22,611 bases of DNA from Sulfitobacter sp. (lineage in GTDB: Bacteria > Pseudomonadota > Alphaproteobacteria > Rhodobacterales > Rhodobacteraceae), in the NCBI GenBank assembly GCA_024636405.1, contig JAGXHC010000057.1, positions 1 to 22,611 on the forward strand. Direction: 5' to 3'. Of this stretch, positions 8,431 through 16,963 are shown in pieces. The notes below the pieces were generated by a model. That model did not search any database, was not told the origin of the DNA, and saw only the letters and a program-made list of their open reading frames with translations. Position 1 is the stretch's first letter; every line of letters begins with the position of its first letter. Made by a program: the position numbers and the translations under genes.

Positions 8431-8560
8431 ATACTTGCGGGACAGGAATGCCGGCATAAATAGTCTGATCGACCTTGATGGCGATACGCCCATCCGGCAT
8501 TTCCTTGACGAACAGCCCCTGAACTGAAACGCAACTGCCTAACGTTATGGTTCTCAACAT
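8417..8560 (-). CDS. Small 47-residue protein, unknown function
   Basis: Read on the minus strand, ATG 8560-8558 is preceded by AGGAGGT with 4-5 nt spacing, one of the strongest Shine-Dalgarno sequences in the window. The protein begins MLRTITLGSCVSVQG, continues with LFVKEMPDGRIAIKV and ends PQVSQVA before TAG. It has no clear membrane segment or signal peptide. It looks like a small beta-rich domain with alternating hydrophobic residues and a single cysteine (residue 10). I have an impression of similar short proteins in Rhodobacterales but cannot verify it. It lies 72 nt upstream of the lipid-kinase gene on the same strand and may share its transcript. No function is assigned. Confidence 0.65.
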   Translation of the reverse strand: MLRTITLGSCVSVQGLFVKEMPDGRIAIKVDQTIYAGIPVPQVSQVA

Positions 8561-8630
8561 GTTGACCTCCTCCCCCAAGAAGCTACTACAGGTTGTAGCC
8601 TATGCATCTTTAGCTGGGAAACACATCAAA

Positions 8631-8660
8631 AATATCACCGAGGGATGAAGATTTTGTAAA
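8631..8660 (-). promoter_or_regulatory. Candidate promoter for the small ORF / lipid kinase / phosphoesterase transcript
   Basis: On the minus strand TTTACA (8660-8655) and GATATT (8636-8631) are 18 bases apart. The start site would fall near 8624, about 60 nt before the small ORF. The surrounding stretch 8561-8689 is clearly more AT-rich than its neighbours, as expected for a promoter region; I see no other gene in it. Confidence 0.4.
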
Positions 8661-8689
8661 GATCGCCATTTTTGCGGCACTTCACTCTG

Positions 8690-9088
8690 TTACAACCAGT
8701 CTCGCAATGTGGCGATCAGAGGGATATCAGCCTCTGGCATCGGGTATTTTCGCATATCCACAGGACGCACCCACTTGAGCGTTTGACCTTCGCGTGACAT
8801 TGGCGTGCCCTGCCATTTCCGACAGGCAAACAGCGGCATGATAAGGTGAAAATCGCTGTAGGAATGGCTCGCGAATGTGAGCGGCGCAAGGCAGGATTTC
8901 CATGTATCGATGCCCAATTCCTCTTGTAACTCGCGGATCAACGCCACTTCAGGGGTTTCCCCTGGCTCTACCTTGCCGCCGGGAAACTCCCATAGTCCGG
9001 CCATAGCCTTGCCCTCGGGTCGCTGCGCCAAAAGCACCCGCCCGTCCACGTCAATCAGCGCGACTGCCGAGACGAGCAGGGTTTTCAT
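8690..9088 (-). CDS. mutT: MutT-type Nudix hydrolase (8-oxo-dGTP diphosphatase)
   Basis: This 132-residue protein has a perfect Nudix box: G38, five residues, E44, seven residues, then RELQEELGI (52-60). MutT removes 8-oxo-dGTP from the nucleotide pool and so prevents A:T to C:G transversions. AQRPEGKAMAGLWEFPGGK before the box is typical of MutT-type enzymes. The frame is open further upstream into argJ, but ATG 9088 gives the standard MutT length and a 4-nt overlap with the argJ stop, as expected for coupled genes. It is the last gene of the PPIase-argJ-mutT operon. Other Nudix substrates cannot be excluded from sequence alone. Confidence 0.92.
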   Translation of the reverse strand: MKTLLVSAVALIDVDGRVLLAQRPEGKAMAGLWEFPGGKVEPGETPEVALIRELQEELGIDTWKSCLAPLTFASHSYSDFHLIMPLFACRKWQGTPMSREGQTLKWVRPVDMRKYPMPEADIPLIATLRDWL

Positions 9089-10311
9089 GATCGGTAGTCG
9101 GCGTTGATGTCTATGTAGCCGTGGGTAAGATCGCAGGTCCAGACCGTGGCGGACCCTTCGCCCAACCCCAGGTCGACGCCGATCACGATGTTGCGACCTT
9201 TCATATGGGCGGCGGCCGCTTCTTCGGAATAATTCGGGCTGCGCCATCCGTCTTTGGCGACCTCCACATCGCCGAACCGGATTGACAGGCGATCGCGATC
9301 AGCGGATGCACCTGATTTGCCGACCGCCATCACCACACGGCCCCAATTCGCGTCCTGTCCAGCAATTGCAGTTTTGATAAGTGGAGAATTCGCAATCGAC
9401 ATGGCGTGAACCTTGGCATCAGAATCGCTGGTCGCGCCTGTTACGGCGACTTCGACAAATTTCGTCGCACCTTCACCGTCCTGCACGACCTGATGCGCCA
9501 GATCAAGCATGACACCATGCAGCGCGGCGCCAAACGTTTCGTTGCCGGTGACATCCACGCCTGATGCGCCGGTTGCGGCCATCAAAAGGGCGTCCGACGT
9601 CGAGGTGTCGCTGTCTACGGTGATGCAATTAAAAGTCACATCCGTATGTGCCGATACAAGATGTTGGAGCGCTTGTTGTTCGATCAGTGCATCGGTGAAG
9701 ATATAGACCAGCATTGTCGCCATGTCCGGCGCGATCATGCCAGACCCCTTTGCGATGCCGGCAATGCGAACGGTTTTACCGTCCACGTCCACGGACGCCA
9801 TTGCACCCTTTGGAAAGGTGTCTGTGGTCATGATCGCCTTGGCCGCTGCGGCAATGCCGCCTGCATCCTGACGGCCCTTCAGGTCGGACAGCGCGGCGGT
9901 GATCCGCTCGTGGGGGAGCGGTTCACCGATCACGCCGGTGGAAGACGTAAAGACGCGCGACTGCGGCACCGAACACGTATCAGAAACGGCTTTTGTAATC
10001 GCCTCGACCGCAGCGGTGCCACCTTTGCCGGTGAAGGCATTTGCATTGCCCGAATTGACCAGGATCGCAGCACCTTCATCGGAAGTTGCGGCGATCTTGG
10101 CCTGACAATCCAGTACTGGCGCGGCGCGGGTGGCAGAGCGTGTAAACGTACCCGCAATCCGGGTGCCGCGCGCAAGGATCGCCAGCATCACATCGGTGCG
10201 ACCCTGATACTTTATCCCCGCCTCGGCGGTTGCAAAGGTGACGCCCTCAATGACCGGAAGGTCGGGAAAACCAGCGGGTGCAAGCGGCGAAACGGAAAGT
10301 GATTTGCCCAT
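9085..10311 (-). CDS. argJ: Bifunctional ornithine acetyltransferase / N-acetylglutamate synthase
   Basis: ArgJ (408 residues) moves the acetyl group from N-acetylornithine to glutamate, recycling acetyl in arginine biosynthesis; bifunctional forms also use acetyl-CoA. The autocleavage site is visible in KGSGMIAPDMATML: the precursor is expected to split between Ala198 and Thr199, and Thr199 becomes the nucleophile of the beta chain. Other family marks are NSGNANAFTG (about 86-95), SSTGVIGEPLP (123-133), DSDTSTSDALL, and GQDANWGRV near the C-terminus. The end DLTHGYIDINADYRS is typical. The gene starts 3 nt after the PPIase stop and overlaps mutT by 4 nt. Whether it is mono- or bifunctional cannot be decided here. 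Confidence 0.97.
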   Translation of the reverse strand: MGKSLSVSPLAPAGFPDLPVIEGVTFATAEAGIKYQGRTDVMLAILARGTRIAGTFTRSATRAAPVLDCQAKIAATSDEGAAILVNSGNANAFTGKGGTAAVEAITKAVSDTCSVPQSRVFTSSTGVIGEPLPHERITAALSDLKGRQDAGGIAAAAKAIMTTDTFPKGAMASVDVDGKTVRIAGIAKGSGMIAPDMATMLVYIFTDALIEQQALQHLVSAHTDVTFNCITVDSDTSTSDALLMAATGASGVDVTGNETFGAALHGVMLDLAHQVVQDGEGATKFVEVAVTGATSDSDAKVHAMSIANSPLIKTAIAGQDANWGRVVMAVGKSGASADRDRLSIRFGDVEVAKDGWRSPNYSEEAAAAHMKGRNIVIGVDLGLGEGSATVWTCDLTHGYIDINADYRS

Positions 10312-10314
10312 GGG

Positions 10315-11163
10315 TCAGTCCAGCAATTCGGTGTTTTTGAGGATCGACGGATCAATGCCTTCGGCCGCGTCACGTGTGACATCCGCCTTTTCGGTCACGT
10401 CTTCGATGGCGGCCTGAACCAGTGTTTGCCGGATCTGAAGCTCAAGGTCTTCGCGGACGTCGGCAAGCGCGGGCGCCTCAGTCTGACGTGTTTCGTTCAG
10501 CATGATAACATGCCAGCCGAACTGGGTCTTGACCGGCTCGGAAACTGCGCCATCGTCCATTTCAGCCACAGCAGCTTCGAACGAAGGCACCATATCGCCT
10601 GCGCCGAACCAGCCCAGCGAACCGCCGGCGGGGCCTGAGGGACCGGTGGATTTCTCGCGTGCGACTGTGGCGAAATCTGCGCCTTCTTCAATCTCTTGCT
10701 TGATCGCCTTGGCCTCTTCCTCTGTCTCGACGAGGATATGGGCGGCATTGTATTCCTTACCTGGCTCTGCGTTTGCAAATTGTTCTTCGTAGGCGGCGGT
10801 GATCGCTTCTTCGGGCACCGGTTCTGCCATGATTGTCTCAATCATCTCACCAGCGGTCAGCGAGCGGGTCTCGTTTTCCAGGGACAATGTGACGCGCGCA
10901 GGCAGATCGCCGCTGTAGCTGTCGGCAAGAGCGGTCTGTTGAACCAGCTGGTCCAGAATTCCCTTGAACAAAACTTCGTCGGGCAGTTGCTGATACTGCT
11001 CGGGAAGGCTGGCGCGGGCCACAATCATATGGCCGATGGTGATGTCGGTGCCGTTAACAGTTGCCACGACAGTGGTGATATCAGTCTCGTCCTGCGCGGC
11101 GGCGGGCAGTGCAAGACAGCCGGAAATTGCCACTGAAGCTAGAAAAGTGAGTGTTTTTTGCAT
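10315..11163 (-). CDS. Exported parvulin-type peptidyl-prolyl isomerase
   Basis: This 282-residue protein has a classic Sec signal peptide (LTFLASVAISGCLALPAAA, cleavage expected near residue 23), followed by a helical SurA/PrsA-like N-terminal segment. A parvulin rotamase domain spans about 137-226: NAAHILVETEEEAKAI, STGPSGPAGGSLGWFGAGDM and VKTQFGWHVIML. It should catalyse prolyl cis/trans isomerisation and help fold exported or outer-membrane proteins in the periplasm. The Cys at residue 16 lies within the hydrophobic core, not in a clear lipobox, so I do not call it a lipoprotein. It heads the operon with argJ and mutT and is transcribed divergently from secA, which also serves export. 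Confidence 0.92.
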   Translation of the reverse strand: MQKTLTFLASVAISGCLALPAAAQDETDITTVVATVNGTDITIGHMIVARASLPEQYQQLPDEVLFKGILDQLVQQTALADSYSGDLPARVTLSLENETRSLTAGEMIETIMAEPVPEEAITAAYEEQFANAEPGKEYNAAHILVETEEEAKAIKQEIEEGADFATVAREKSTGPSGPAGGSLGWFGAGDMVPSFEAAVAEMDDGAVSEPVKTQFGWHVIMLNETRQTEAPALADVREDLELQIRQTLVQAAIEDVTEKADVTRDAAEGIDPSILKNTELLD

Positions 11164-11202
11164 GGATGTGTCCTATCGGTTGGCCCGTAACAGGCTGCTA
11201 CA

Positions 11203-11231
11203 TTGACAGTGTTTGGCGCGCCCCTTACATC
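11203..11231 (+). promoter_or_regulatory. Candidate secA promoter
   Basis: A perfect TTGACA (11203-11208) is followed after 17 bases by TACATC (11226-11231). It would start transcription near 11238 and give a leader of about 100 nt. The leader begins with a small hairpin, CGCCC-TAT-GGGCG (11231-11243). The minus-strand promoter of the PPIase gene must lie in the same 175-bp divergent region, but I see no convincing match. Confidence 0.5.
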
Positions 11232-11338
11232 GCCCTATGGGCGCGGCCCGGAGCACACGTTGACCTCTATCTAGGGGGTGACATGGTGCTGGGCAAGCAG
11301 ATCGGCGCTGTGACATCACAACTTCGGCTGGAGATTAC

Positions 11339-14050
11339 ATGCTGGGTATCGGAACAATCGCCAAAAAGGTCTTTGGCACCCCCAACGACCGCAAGATCAA
11401 GGCGACGCGCCCTCTGGTTGACCAAATCAACGCGCTGGAGCCTGAGTTCGAGAAGTTGACCGATGACGGCATCCGGGACAAGACGGAAGACTTGGCCAAG
11501 CGCGCGCTGAGCGGTGAAAGCCTTGATGATCTGCTGCCCGAAGCCTTCGCCAACTGTCGTGAGGCGGCGCGCCGCACGCTTGGTCTGCGCGCGTTTGATA
11601 CCCAATTGATGGCTGGTATCTTTCTGCATCAGGGCAACATTTCCGAACAGAAAACAGGCGAGGGCAAGACCCTCACCGCGACTTTCGCAGCCTATCTGAA
11701 CGCGCTCACCGGCAAGGGCGTGCATATCGTTACGGTGAACGAGTACCTGGCCAAACGCGACAGCGAATGGATGGGCAAGGTTTTCGGCGCGCTGGGGCTA
11801 AAAACGGGGGCCATCTGGTCCGGAATGCCCGAGGCGTTGAAAACCGAAGCTTACAAGTGTGACATCACATACGCGACCAACAACGAGCTTGGATTTGATT
11901 ACCTGCGCGACAATATGAAATCCAATTTGGATGAAATCCTGCAGAAGCATCACAATTTTGCTATCGTGGACGAAGTTGACAGCATCCTGATCGATGAGGC
12001 GCGTACACCGTTGATCATTTCGGGACCGTCACAGGACCGGTCAGAAATGTATCAGGTGATCGACAAGGTGATTCCGCTGCTGCGTCCTGAACATTACGAA
12101 TTGGACGAAAAAACCCGCAATGTGACCTTTACCGACGAAGGCAACGAATACCTCGAAGAGCAACTGCGTGCGCGTAGCCTGCTGGAGGGAGAGCAGACGC
12201 TCTATGACCCCGAAAGCACGACGATCGTGCATCACGTCAACCAGGGTCTGCGCGCGCATAAGTTGTTTGTCAAAGACAAGGATTACATCGTCCGCGACGG
12301 CGAAGTGATGCTGATCGATGAATTTACCGGCCGCATGATGCCGGGCCGGCGCTTGTCCGATGGTTTGCATCAGGCCATCGAGGCCAAGGAAGGCACTTCC
12401 ATTGCTGCGGAAAACGTGACGCTCGCCTCTGTGACCTTCCAGAACTACTTTCGTCTGTATGACAAGCTGGCGGGGATGACCGGCACAGCCTTGACTGAGG
12501 CCGATGAATTTATGGAAATCTACCGGCTTGGTGTTGTCGAAGTACCGACAAACGTTCCGGTTGCCCGCGAAGACGAAGATGACGCCGTTTATCGCAGCGT
12601 CGCTGAGAAATATCAGGCGATCATCGACAAGGTGAAAGAAGCCAACGCCAAAGGGCAACCTTGTCTTGTCGGCACAACGTCAATCGAAAAGTCCGAACAG
12701 CTAAGCGCGCTGCTGTCGCAGGCGGGGATAGAGCATAACGTGCTGAACGCCCGCCAGCATGAACAGGAAGCGCAGATTGTTGCAGACGCCGGCAAATTCA
12801 GTGCGGTGACCATTGCCACCAACATGGCCGGTCGCGGCACTGACATTCAGTTGGGCGGCAACGTCGAGCTGAAGGTATTGGATGCGCTGGATGCTGATCC
12901 CGAAGCTGATCCCGTTGCGATCCGCACCCGGATCGAAGCAGAACATGCCGACGAAAAGAAAAGAGTGATCGAAGCTGGCGGTCTGTATGTGCTGGCCTCC
13001 GAGCGGCACGAAAGCCGCCGCATCGACAATCAGTTGCGGGGCCGTTCCGGGCGGCAGGGCGATCCGGGCAGATCTTCGTTCTTTTTGTCCCTCGAAGACG
13101 ATCTGATGCGAATTTTCGGGTCCGAGCGGCTTGAGAAGGTACTGACCACACTGGGCCTCAAAGAAGGCGAAGCGATCATACACCCTTGGGTCAATAAATC
13201 GCTGGAACGTGCGCAGGCCAAGGTCGAAGGCCGCAACTTTGACATCCGCAAGCAGCTTCTGAAATTCGATGACGTCATGAACGAACAGCGCAAGGTCATC
13301 TTTGGTCAGCGTCGCGACATCATGAAGGCCGAGGATCTGAACGAGATCGTGACGGACATGCGCGAACAGGTGATCGATGATCTGATCGACACATATATGC
13401 CGCCCAAAACCTACGCGGATCAGTGGGACACGCAAGGTTTCTACGCCGCTGTGATCGAACAGCTGAATTTGGATGTGCCGGTCATTGCCTGGTGCGAAGA
13501 GGACGGTGTGGATGATGAAGTGGTGCGCGAGCGTCTGAATGGCGCTGCGGACAAGATGATGGTGGAAAAGGCCGAAGCCTTTGGCGCCGAAAATATGCGA
13601 AATATTGAAAAGCAGATGTTGTTGCAGGCCATCGACGGCAAATGGCGCGACCACTTGCTGATGTTGGAGCATCTGAGGTCTGTCGTCGGCTTCCGGGGCT
13701 ATGCCCAGCGTGATCCGCTGAACGAATACAAGAACGAATCTTTCCAGCTGTTCGAAAGCATGCTGGACAGTCTGCGTTCAGAGGTGACGCAGAAACTGTC
13801 CCACATCAGGCCGATGACCGAAGACGAACAGCAAGGCATGCTCAAGGAGATGGCGGCGCGTCAGTCCGTCGTAAAAGCGGCCGCCGCCAAGGCCGATCCC
13901 GATGCCGCGACACAAACCGAAGTTTCGTCTACTCCGATCGAAGGTTTTGACGAAAGCGATCCAGCGACCTGGGGAAATCCGGGGCGAAACGATGATTGCC
14001 CCTGCGGTTCCGGTAAGAAGTTCAAGCACTGTCATGGGCAGATTGCCTGA
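11339..14050 (+). CDS. secA: Preprotein translocase ATPase SecA
   Basis: SecA (903 residues) is the motor that drives unfolded preproteins through SecYEG. The visible parts are: Walker A TGEGKT (106-111); the [19 protein letters not shown] block (211-229), which contains the DEAD-type Walker [15 protein letters not shown] and [13 protein letters not shown] of the second nucleotide-binding fold; the helical scaffold and wing region; and a C-terminal zinc-binding tail with Cys887, Cys889, Cys898 and His899 ([13 protein letters not shown]), used for SecB and lipid contact. ATG 11339 is preceded by GGAG and gives the normal start [13 protein letters not shown]. It has its own promoter candidate and a terminator 34 nt downstream. 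The length and all key motifs are normal. Confidence 0.98.
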   Translation: MLGIGTIAKKVFGTPNDRKIKATRPLVDQINALEPEFEKLTDDGIRDKTEDLAKRALSGESLDDLLPEAFANCREAARRTLGLRAFDTQLMAGIFLHQGNISEQKTGEGKTLTATFAAYLNALTGKGVHIVTVNEYLAKRDSEWMGKVFGALGLKTGAIWSGMPEALKTEAYKCDITYATNNELGFDYLRDNMKSNLDEILQKHHNFAIVDEVDSILIDEARTPLIISGPSQDRSEMYQVIDKVIPLLRPEHYELDEKTRNVTFTDEGNEYLEEQLRARSLLEGEQTLYDPESTTIVHHVNQGLRAHKLFVKDKDYIVRDGEVMLIDEFTGRMMPGRRLSDGLHQAIEAKEGTSIAAENVTLASVTFQNYFRLYDKLAGMTGTALTEADEFMEIYRLGVVEVPTNVPVAREDEDDAVYRSVAEKYQAIIDKVKEANAKGQPCLVGTTSIEKSEQLSALLSQAGIEHNVLNARQHEQEAQIVADAGKFSAVTIATNMAGRGTDIQLGGNVELKVLDALDADPEADPVAIRTRIEAEHADEKKRVIEAGGLYVLASERHESRRIDNQLRGRSGRQGDPGRSSFFLSLEDDLMRIFGSERLEKVLTTLGLKEGEAIIHPWVNKSLERAQAKVEGRNFDIRKQLLKFDDVMNEQRKVIFGQRRDIMKAEDLNEIVTDMREQVIDDLIDTYMPPKTYADQWDTQGFYAAVIEQLNLDVPVIAWCEEDGVDDEVVRERLNGAADKMMVEKAEAFGAENMRNIEKQMLLQAIDGKWRDHLLMLEHLRSVVGFRGYAQRDPLNEYKNESFQLFESMLDSLRSEVTQKLSHIRPMTEDEQQGMLKEMAARQSVVKAAAAKADPDAATQTEVSSTPIEGFDESDPATWGNPGRNDDCPCGSGKKFKHCHGQIA

Positions 14051-14083
14051 CTGCGGCCTTTGTTTCGCCTAAAACTTCCCTTG

Positions 14084-14110
14084 TCAGGGCCATAACCCGG
14101 CCCTGATTTT
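14084..14110 (+). terminator. Intrinsic terminator after secA
   Basis: TCAGGGCC (14084-14091) pairs perfectly with GGCCCTGA (14099-14106) around a 7-nt loop and is followed by TTTT. It lies 34 nt after the secA stop and 46 nt before the next start codon, so it separates secA from the downstream envelope operon or allows partial readthrough. Confidence 0.8.
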
Positions 14111-14155
14111 ACGCGATGTCTGTCTTGAACGATTCCGTTGAAGAGGACAGGACAG

Positions 14156-15145
14156 ATGGTGCACAAGAAAGAAATACTGACCGCGGTCGGCACGCTTGCC
14201 TGCGCCGTTGGCATCGGGTTTTTCATGCAACATTCGGACGCGTCAGAAAAGCGCTATGGCAAGACCGATAGCCGCATGGAAGCGCCGCAGGACAAAGATG
14301 CCGATGTGGGCAACCTGCTGCTGGACGTTGAGGCGATCACCCTGACATCGGCGGAATTTGAGAACAACGTCGATCTGCCGCAGCCTGATGATCAGGTGAT
14401 GACCGTGTTTGCACCGCAAAGCAATTTGCCGACGCCGGTCCTTCCTGAAAGCAACGTTATCCCTAAATGCGATATCAGCGCTAACGCACGTCCGGTGGCG
14501 GCCGCGATGGTTCGCCTTACAATGGAAGCGTCTTGCCTGCCCAATGAACGGCTGACTGTGCATCACAATGGCATGATCTTTACCGCAACCACCTCTGCCA
14601 CTGGCACCGTTGATCTGACCGTTCCTGCACTTGCCGAAGAGGCCGTTTTTATCCTGGCGTTCACCAATGGGGATGGCGCTGTCGCGCAGACCCGCGTGGA
14701 AGAGCTTGGTGATTATGACCGCGTCGTGGTTCAGTGGAAAGGCCAGACCGGATTTCAGATCCACGCGCTTGAATTTGGGGCTGACTACGGGGACGCAGGC
14801 CATGTCTGGTCAGGCGCGCCGCGCGACATCACGGCTGGTGTAACAGGGGTTGGGGGCTATATCACCCGTAACGGCAACGCAGAGGTGCCCGATGCGCTGA
14901 TGGCAGAGGTCTATACCTTCCCACGCCGTGCCGTCGCACAGACCGGATCCATCGACCTGAGTGTTGAAACTGAGGTGAGCGACGCCAATTGCGGCCTCGA
15001 GATTGAGGCGCAATCGCTGGAAATGACCGACAACGGAAAGATCCGCACGCGCAATCTGACGATGGATGTGCCTGAATGTGATGCAGTGGGTAGCTTTCTG
15101 GTGTTGAATAATCTGCTCCAAGACCTGAAGGTTGCGCGCAACTAG
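14156..15145 (+). CDS. Membrane-anchored or exported protein of unknown function
   Basis: I do not recognise a named family in this 329-residue protein. The N-terminus (MVHKKEILTAVGTLACAVG, then IGFFMQ) is a positively charged start plus one hydrophobic segment, so it is either a signal anchor or an uncleaved leader with the rest in the periplasm. The remainder is rich in beta-type alternation and acidic residues. It has four cysteines after the anchor in two pairs (KCDIS and ASCLP; ANCGLE and PECDA) that could form disulfides in the periplasm. I chose ATG 14156 over TTG 14138 because GAGGACAGGACAG precedes it and the leader starts cleanly. It lies 18 nt upstream of the PstS-like/OmpA gene, so the two products probably act together in the envelope. 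Confidence 0.8.
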   Translation: MVHKKEILTAVGTLACAVGIGFFMQHSDASEKRYGKTDSRMEAPQDKDADVGNLLLDVEAITLTSAEFENNVDLPQPDDQVMTVFAPQSNLPTPVLPESNVIPKCDISANARPVAAAMVRLTMEASCLPNERLTVHHNGMIFTATTSATGTVDLTVPALAEEAVFILAFTNGDGAVAQTRVEELGDYDRVVVQWKGQTGFQIHALEFGADYGDAGHVWSGAPRDITAGVTGVGGYITRNGNAEVPDALMAEVYTFPRRAVAQTGSIDLSVETEVSDANCGLEIEAQSLEMTDNGKIRTRNLTMDVPECDAVGSFLVLNNLLQDLKVARN

Positions 15146-15163
15146 CGCAATTGCGGGGGTCAC

Positions 15164-16723
15164 ATGATCAATCTGAAACGTGCGGCGGTATTCGCCGCAC
15201 TTTTTCTGTTCGGAGGGGTGGCTGCGCATGCGCAGGACGTCACATTGTCCTCCCGCGACAGCAAGGTCGAAATCAGCGGTACATTGTTGGGATATGACGG
15301 TGAATTTTACCGGTTGCGCACTGACTACGGCGAACTGACGGTAGATGGGTCCGGCGTGACCTGTACCGGGCCGGGCTGTCCCAACCTCACTGATTTCGTG
15401 GCCGAGGTGCAATTTTCCGGTTCGGCCACCATGGGTGCCGTTCTGATGCCGGCGTTGATCGAAGCTTATGCCGAACGGAATGGCTATACCATCAGCAGAG
15501 AGGAAGAGGACGCCACCCGGTTTGCCTATCTTCTGACGCGCACCGATACCGAAAAGCAAGCTGCGCGGTTTGGCTTTCGTGCCACCAATACCAATGAAGG
15601 CTTTGCCGATCTGCTGGCGGACGAAGCGGACGTTGTGATGGCACTGCGAGAAATTCGGCGCGACGAACGGATTAACGCCCGAGAGGCCGGCATGGGGGAT
15701 CTGACAGGGGCCAACCGCAGCCGTGTACTTTCGCTTGATGCGGTGGTGCCGGTGGTTGCCCCCAGCAACCCGGTCAAGGCGATATCGCCACTGACTTTGG
15801 CGCGGGTATTTTCCGGAAGAATTACCAACTGGCAGGAATTGGGCGGCGTCGATGCCCCCATTGATCTGCATCTGCCGGACGACAGCAGCGGCCTTGCGCA
15901 AGCCATCGAGGATCAGGTGATGGCCCCGGCGGGGCTGAAGCTGGCGGATACCATCACACGGCATGCCTTCCCCGCCGCCTTGGCGGAAACGGTGGAAAAG
16001 GACACCTTCGCACTGGGCATCACCAGCTTTGCCGAGCGGCGCAATACGCAGGTCTTGACGCTCAGCGGTGCCTGCGGTTTTTCATTGGACGCCTCGCGAC
16101 GGACCATTAAGACAGAAGATTATCCGCTGACCGCGCCCATGTTTCTTTACTTCCCGGCGCGGCGCTTGCCTTTGATCGCGCGCGAGTTTCTGGCGTTTAC
16201 GCGGGGCCCTTCCGCGCAAAACGTTATCCGTCGTGCGGGCTTTGTGGATCAATCTCCCGAAGAAATCGCTATTGAGGAGCAGGGCAACCGTTTTGCCAAT
16301 GCGATCACCGTTGCAGGCGGCGAAACAACACTGGAAGAGTTGCAGCGCATGACAGCCACGCTGACGCCGATGGCGCGGCTGAGCATTTCATTCAGGTTTG
16401 AGGCGGGGTCGATCCGGCTTGATGCGCAGTCACGATCCAACGTGCAGCAACTCGCCCGCGCGCTGGAGCAGGGTCAATATGATGCGCGCGCGCTGATGTT
16501 TGTGGGGTTCAGCGACGGTGACGGCGCTGCCAAGGCGAACCGCGATATTGCCCTGCGCCGCGCGCAGGCAGTGCAACGCGCCGTAAGTGCGGCAGCGGTG
16601 ACAGCCAACCTTGAGCGGGTGGAGATGGCCGTGGATGCCTTTGGTGAGGCAATGCCGATGGCCTGCGATGACAGTGCCTGGGGCCGTCAAGCCAATCGGC
16701 GGGTCGAGGTCTGGGTGCGGTAA
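15164..16723 (+). CDS. PstS-like substrate-binding domain fused to an OmpA-like peptidoglycan-binding domain
   Basis: This 519-residue exported protein has a signal peptide (cleavage near AHA-QD, residue 23). A short N-terminal module of about 50 residues follows and ends in VTCTGPGCP (65-73, two cysteines). A PstS-type periplasmic binding domain covers about 80-365, with FSGSATMG (84-91), DVVMALREIRRDE, and FSGRITNWQELGG (216-228). The C-terminal OmpA domain (about 405-519) shows FRFEAGSIRLD, GFSDGDG, RRAQAVQRAV and NRRVEVWVR, the normal peptidoglycan-binding pattern. At the position of the phosphate-binding RxDGSGT motif of PstS it has HLPDDSSGL (236-244), so the arginine is missing and phosphate may not be the ligand. 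No pst transport genes are nearby; a sensor or scaffold tied to the cell wall is inferred. Confidence 0.88.
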   Translation: MINLKRAAVFAALFLFGGVAAHAQDVTLSSRDSKVEISGTLLGYDGEFYRLRTDYGELTVDGSGVTCTGPGCPNLTDFVAEVQFSGSATMGAVLMPALIEAYAERNGYTISREEEDATRFAYLLTRTDTEKQAARFGFRATNTNEGFADLLADEADVVMALREIRRDERINAREAGMGDLTGANRSRVLSLDAVVPVVAPSNPVKAISPLTLARVFSGRITNWQELGGVDAPIDLHLPDDSSGLAQAIEDQVMAPAGLKLADTITRHAFPAALAETVEKDTFALGITSFAERRNTQVLTLSGACGFSLDASRRTIKTEDYPLTAPMFLYFPARRLPLIAREFLAFTRGPSAQNVIRRAGFVDQSPEEIAIEEQGNRFANAITVAGGETTLEELQRMTATLTPMARLSISFRFEAGSIRLDAQSRSNVQQLARALEQGQYDARALMFVGFSDGDGAAKANRDIALRRAQAVQRAVSAAAVTANLERVEMAVDAFGEAMPMACDDSAWGRQANRRVEVWVR

Positions 16724-16963
16724 CGCCTTTGGGATTCAGGCGGGGCATATTTGCATCAGGTTCCGACATGGGGGAGTATAAGTGAGCATCCTTGATCTGG
16801 TGATGGTCATGCAAATACCCGATCAGCATTCCTGTTAGCCGGTAAGATGCGAGTAATCGGGGCTCTGTTCCCGCACGTCGCGCGGGAACAGCCGGGTCGC
16901 CGCGCGCAGCGGCTCTGATCGTGCTGACCGATTTCTTCAGAGCACTTTCGGCAAACGGAAAAT
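16724..16963. other. Convergent intergenic region with a strong hairpin
   Basis: This 240-bp stretch lies between two converging genes. CTGTTCCCGC (16865-16874) and GCGGGAACAG (16882-16891) form a perfect 10-bp stem with a 7-nt loop, but no T-run follows on either strand. TATTTGCAT (16748-16756) is repeated inverted as ATGCAAATA (16809-16817). A 23-codon ORF from ATG 16847 crosses the hairpin, without a Shine-Dalgarno. I see no convincing gene; the region may serve factor-dependent or two-way termination. Confidence 0.5.

Noticed and set aside
8582..8599. Short palindrome GCTAC-N8-GTAGC before the small ORF
   Set aside because: Five-base arms are expected by chance at this length.
16847..16918. 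23-codon plus-strand ORF in the convergent gap
   Set aside because: It has no Shine-Dalgarno and crosses a 10-bp hairpin whose bases explain the arginine-rich composition.
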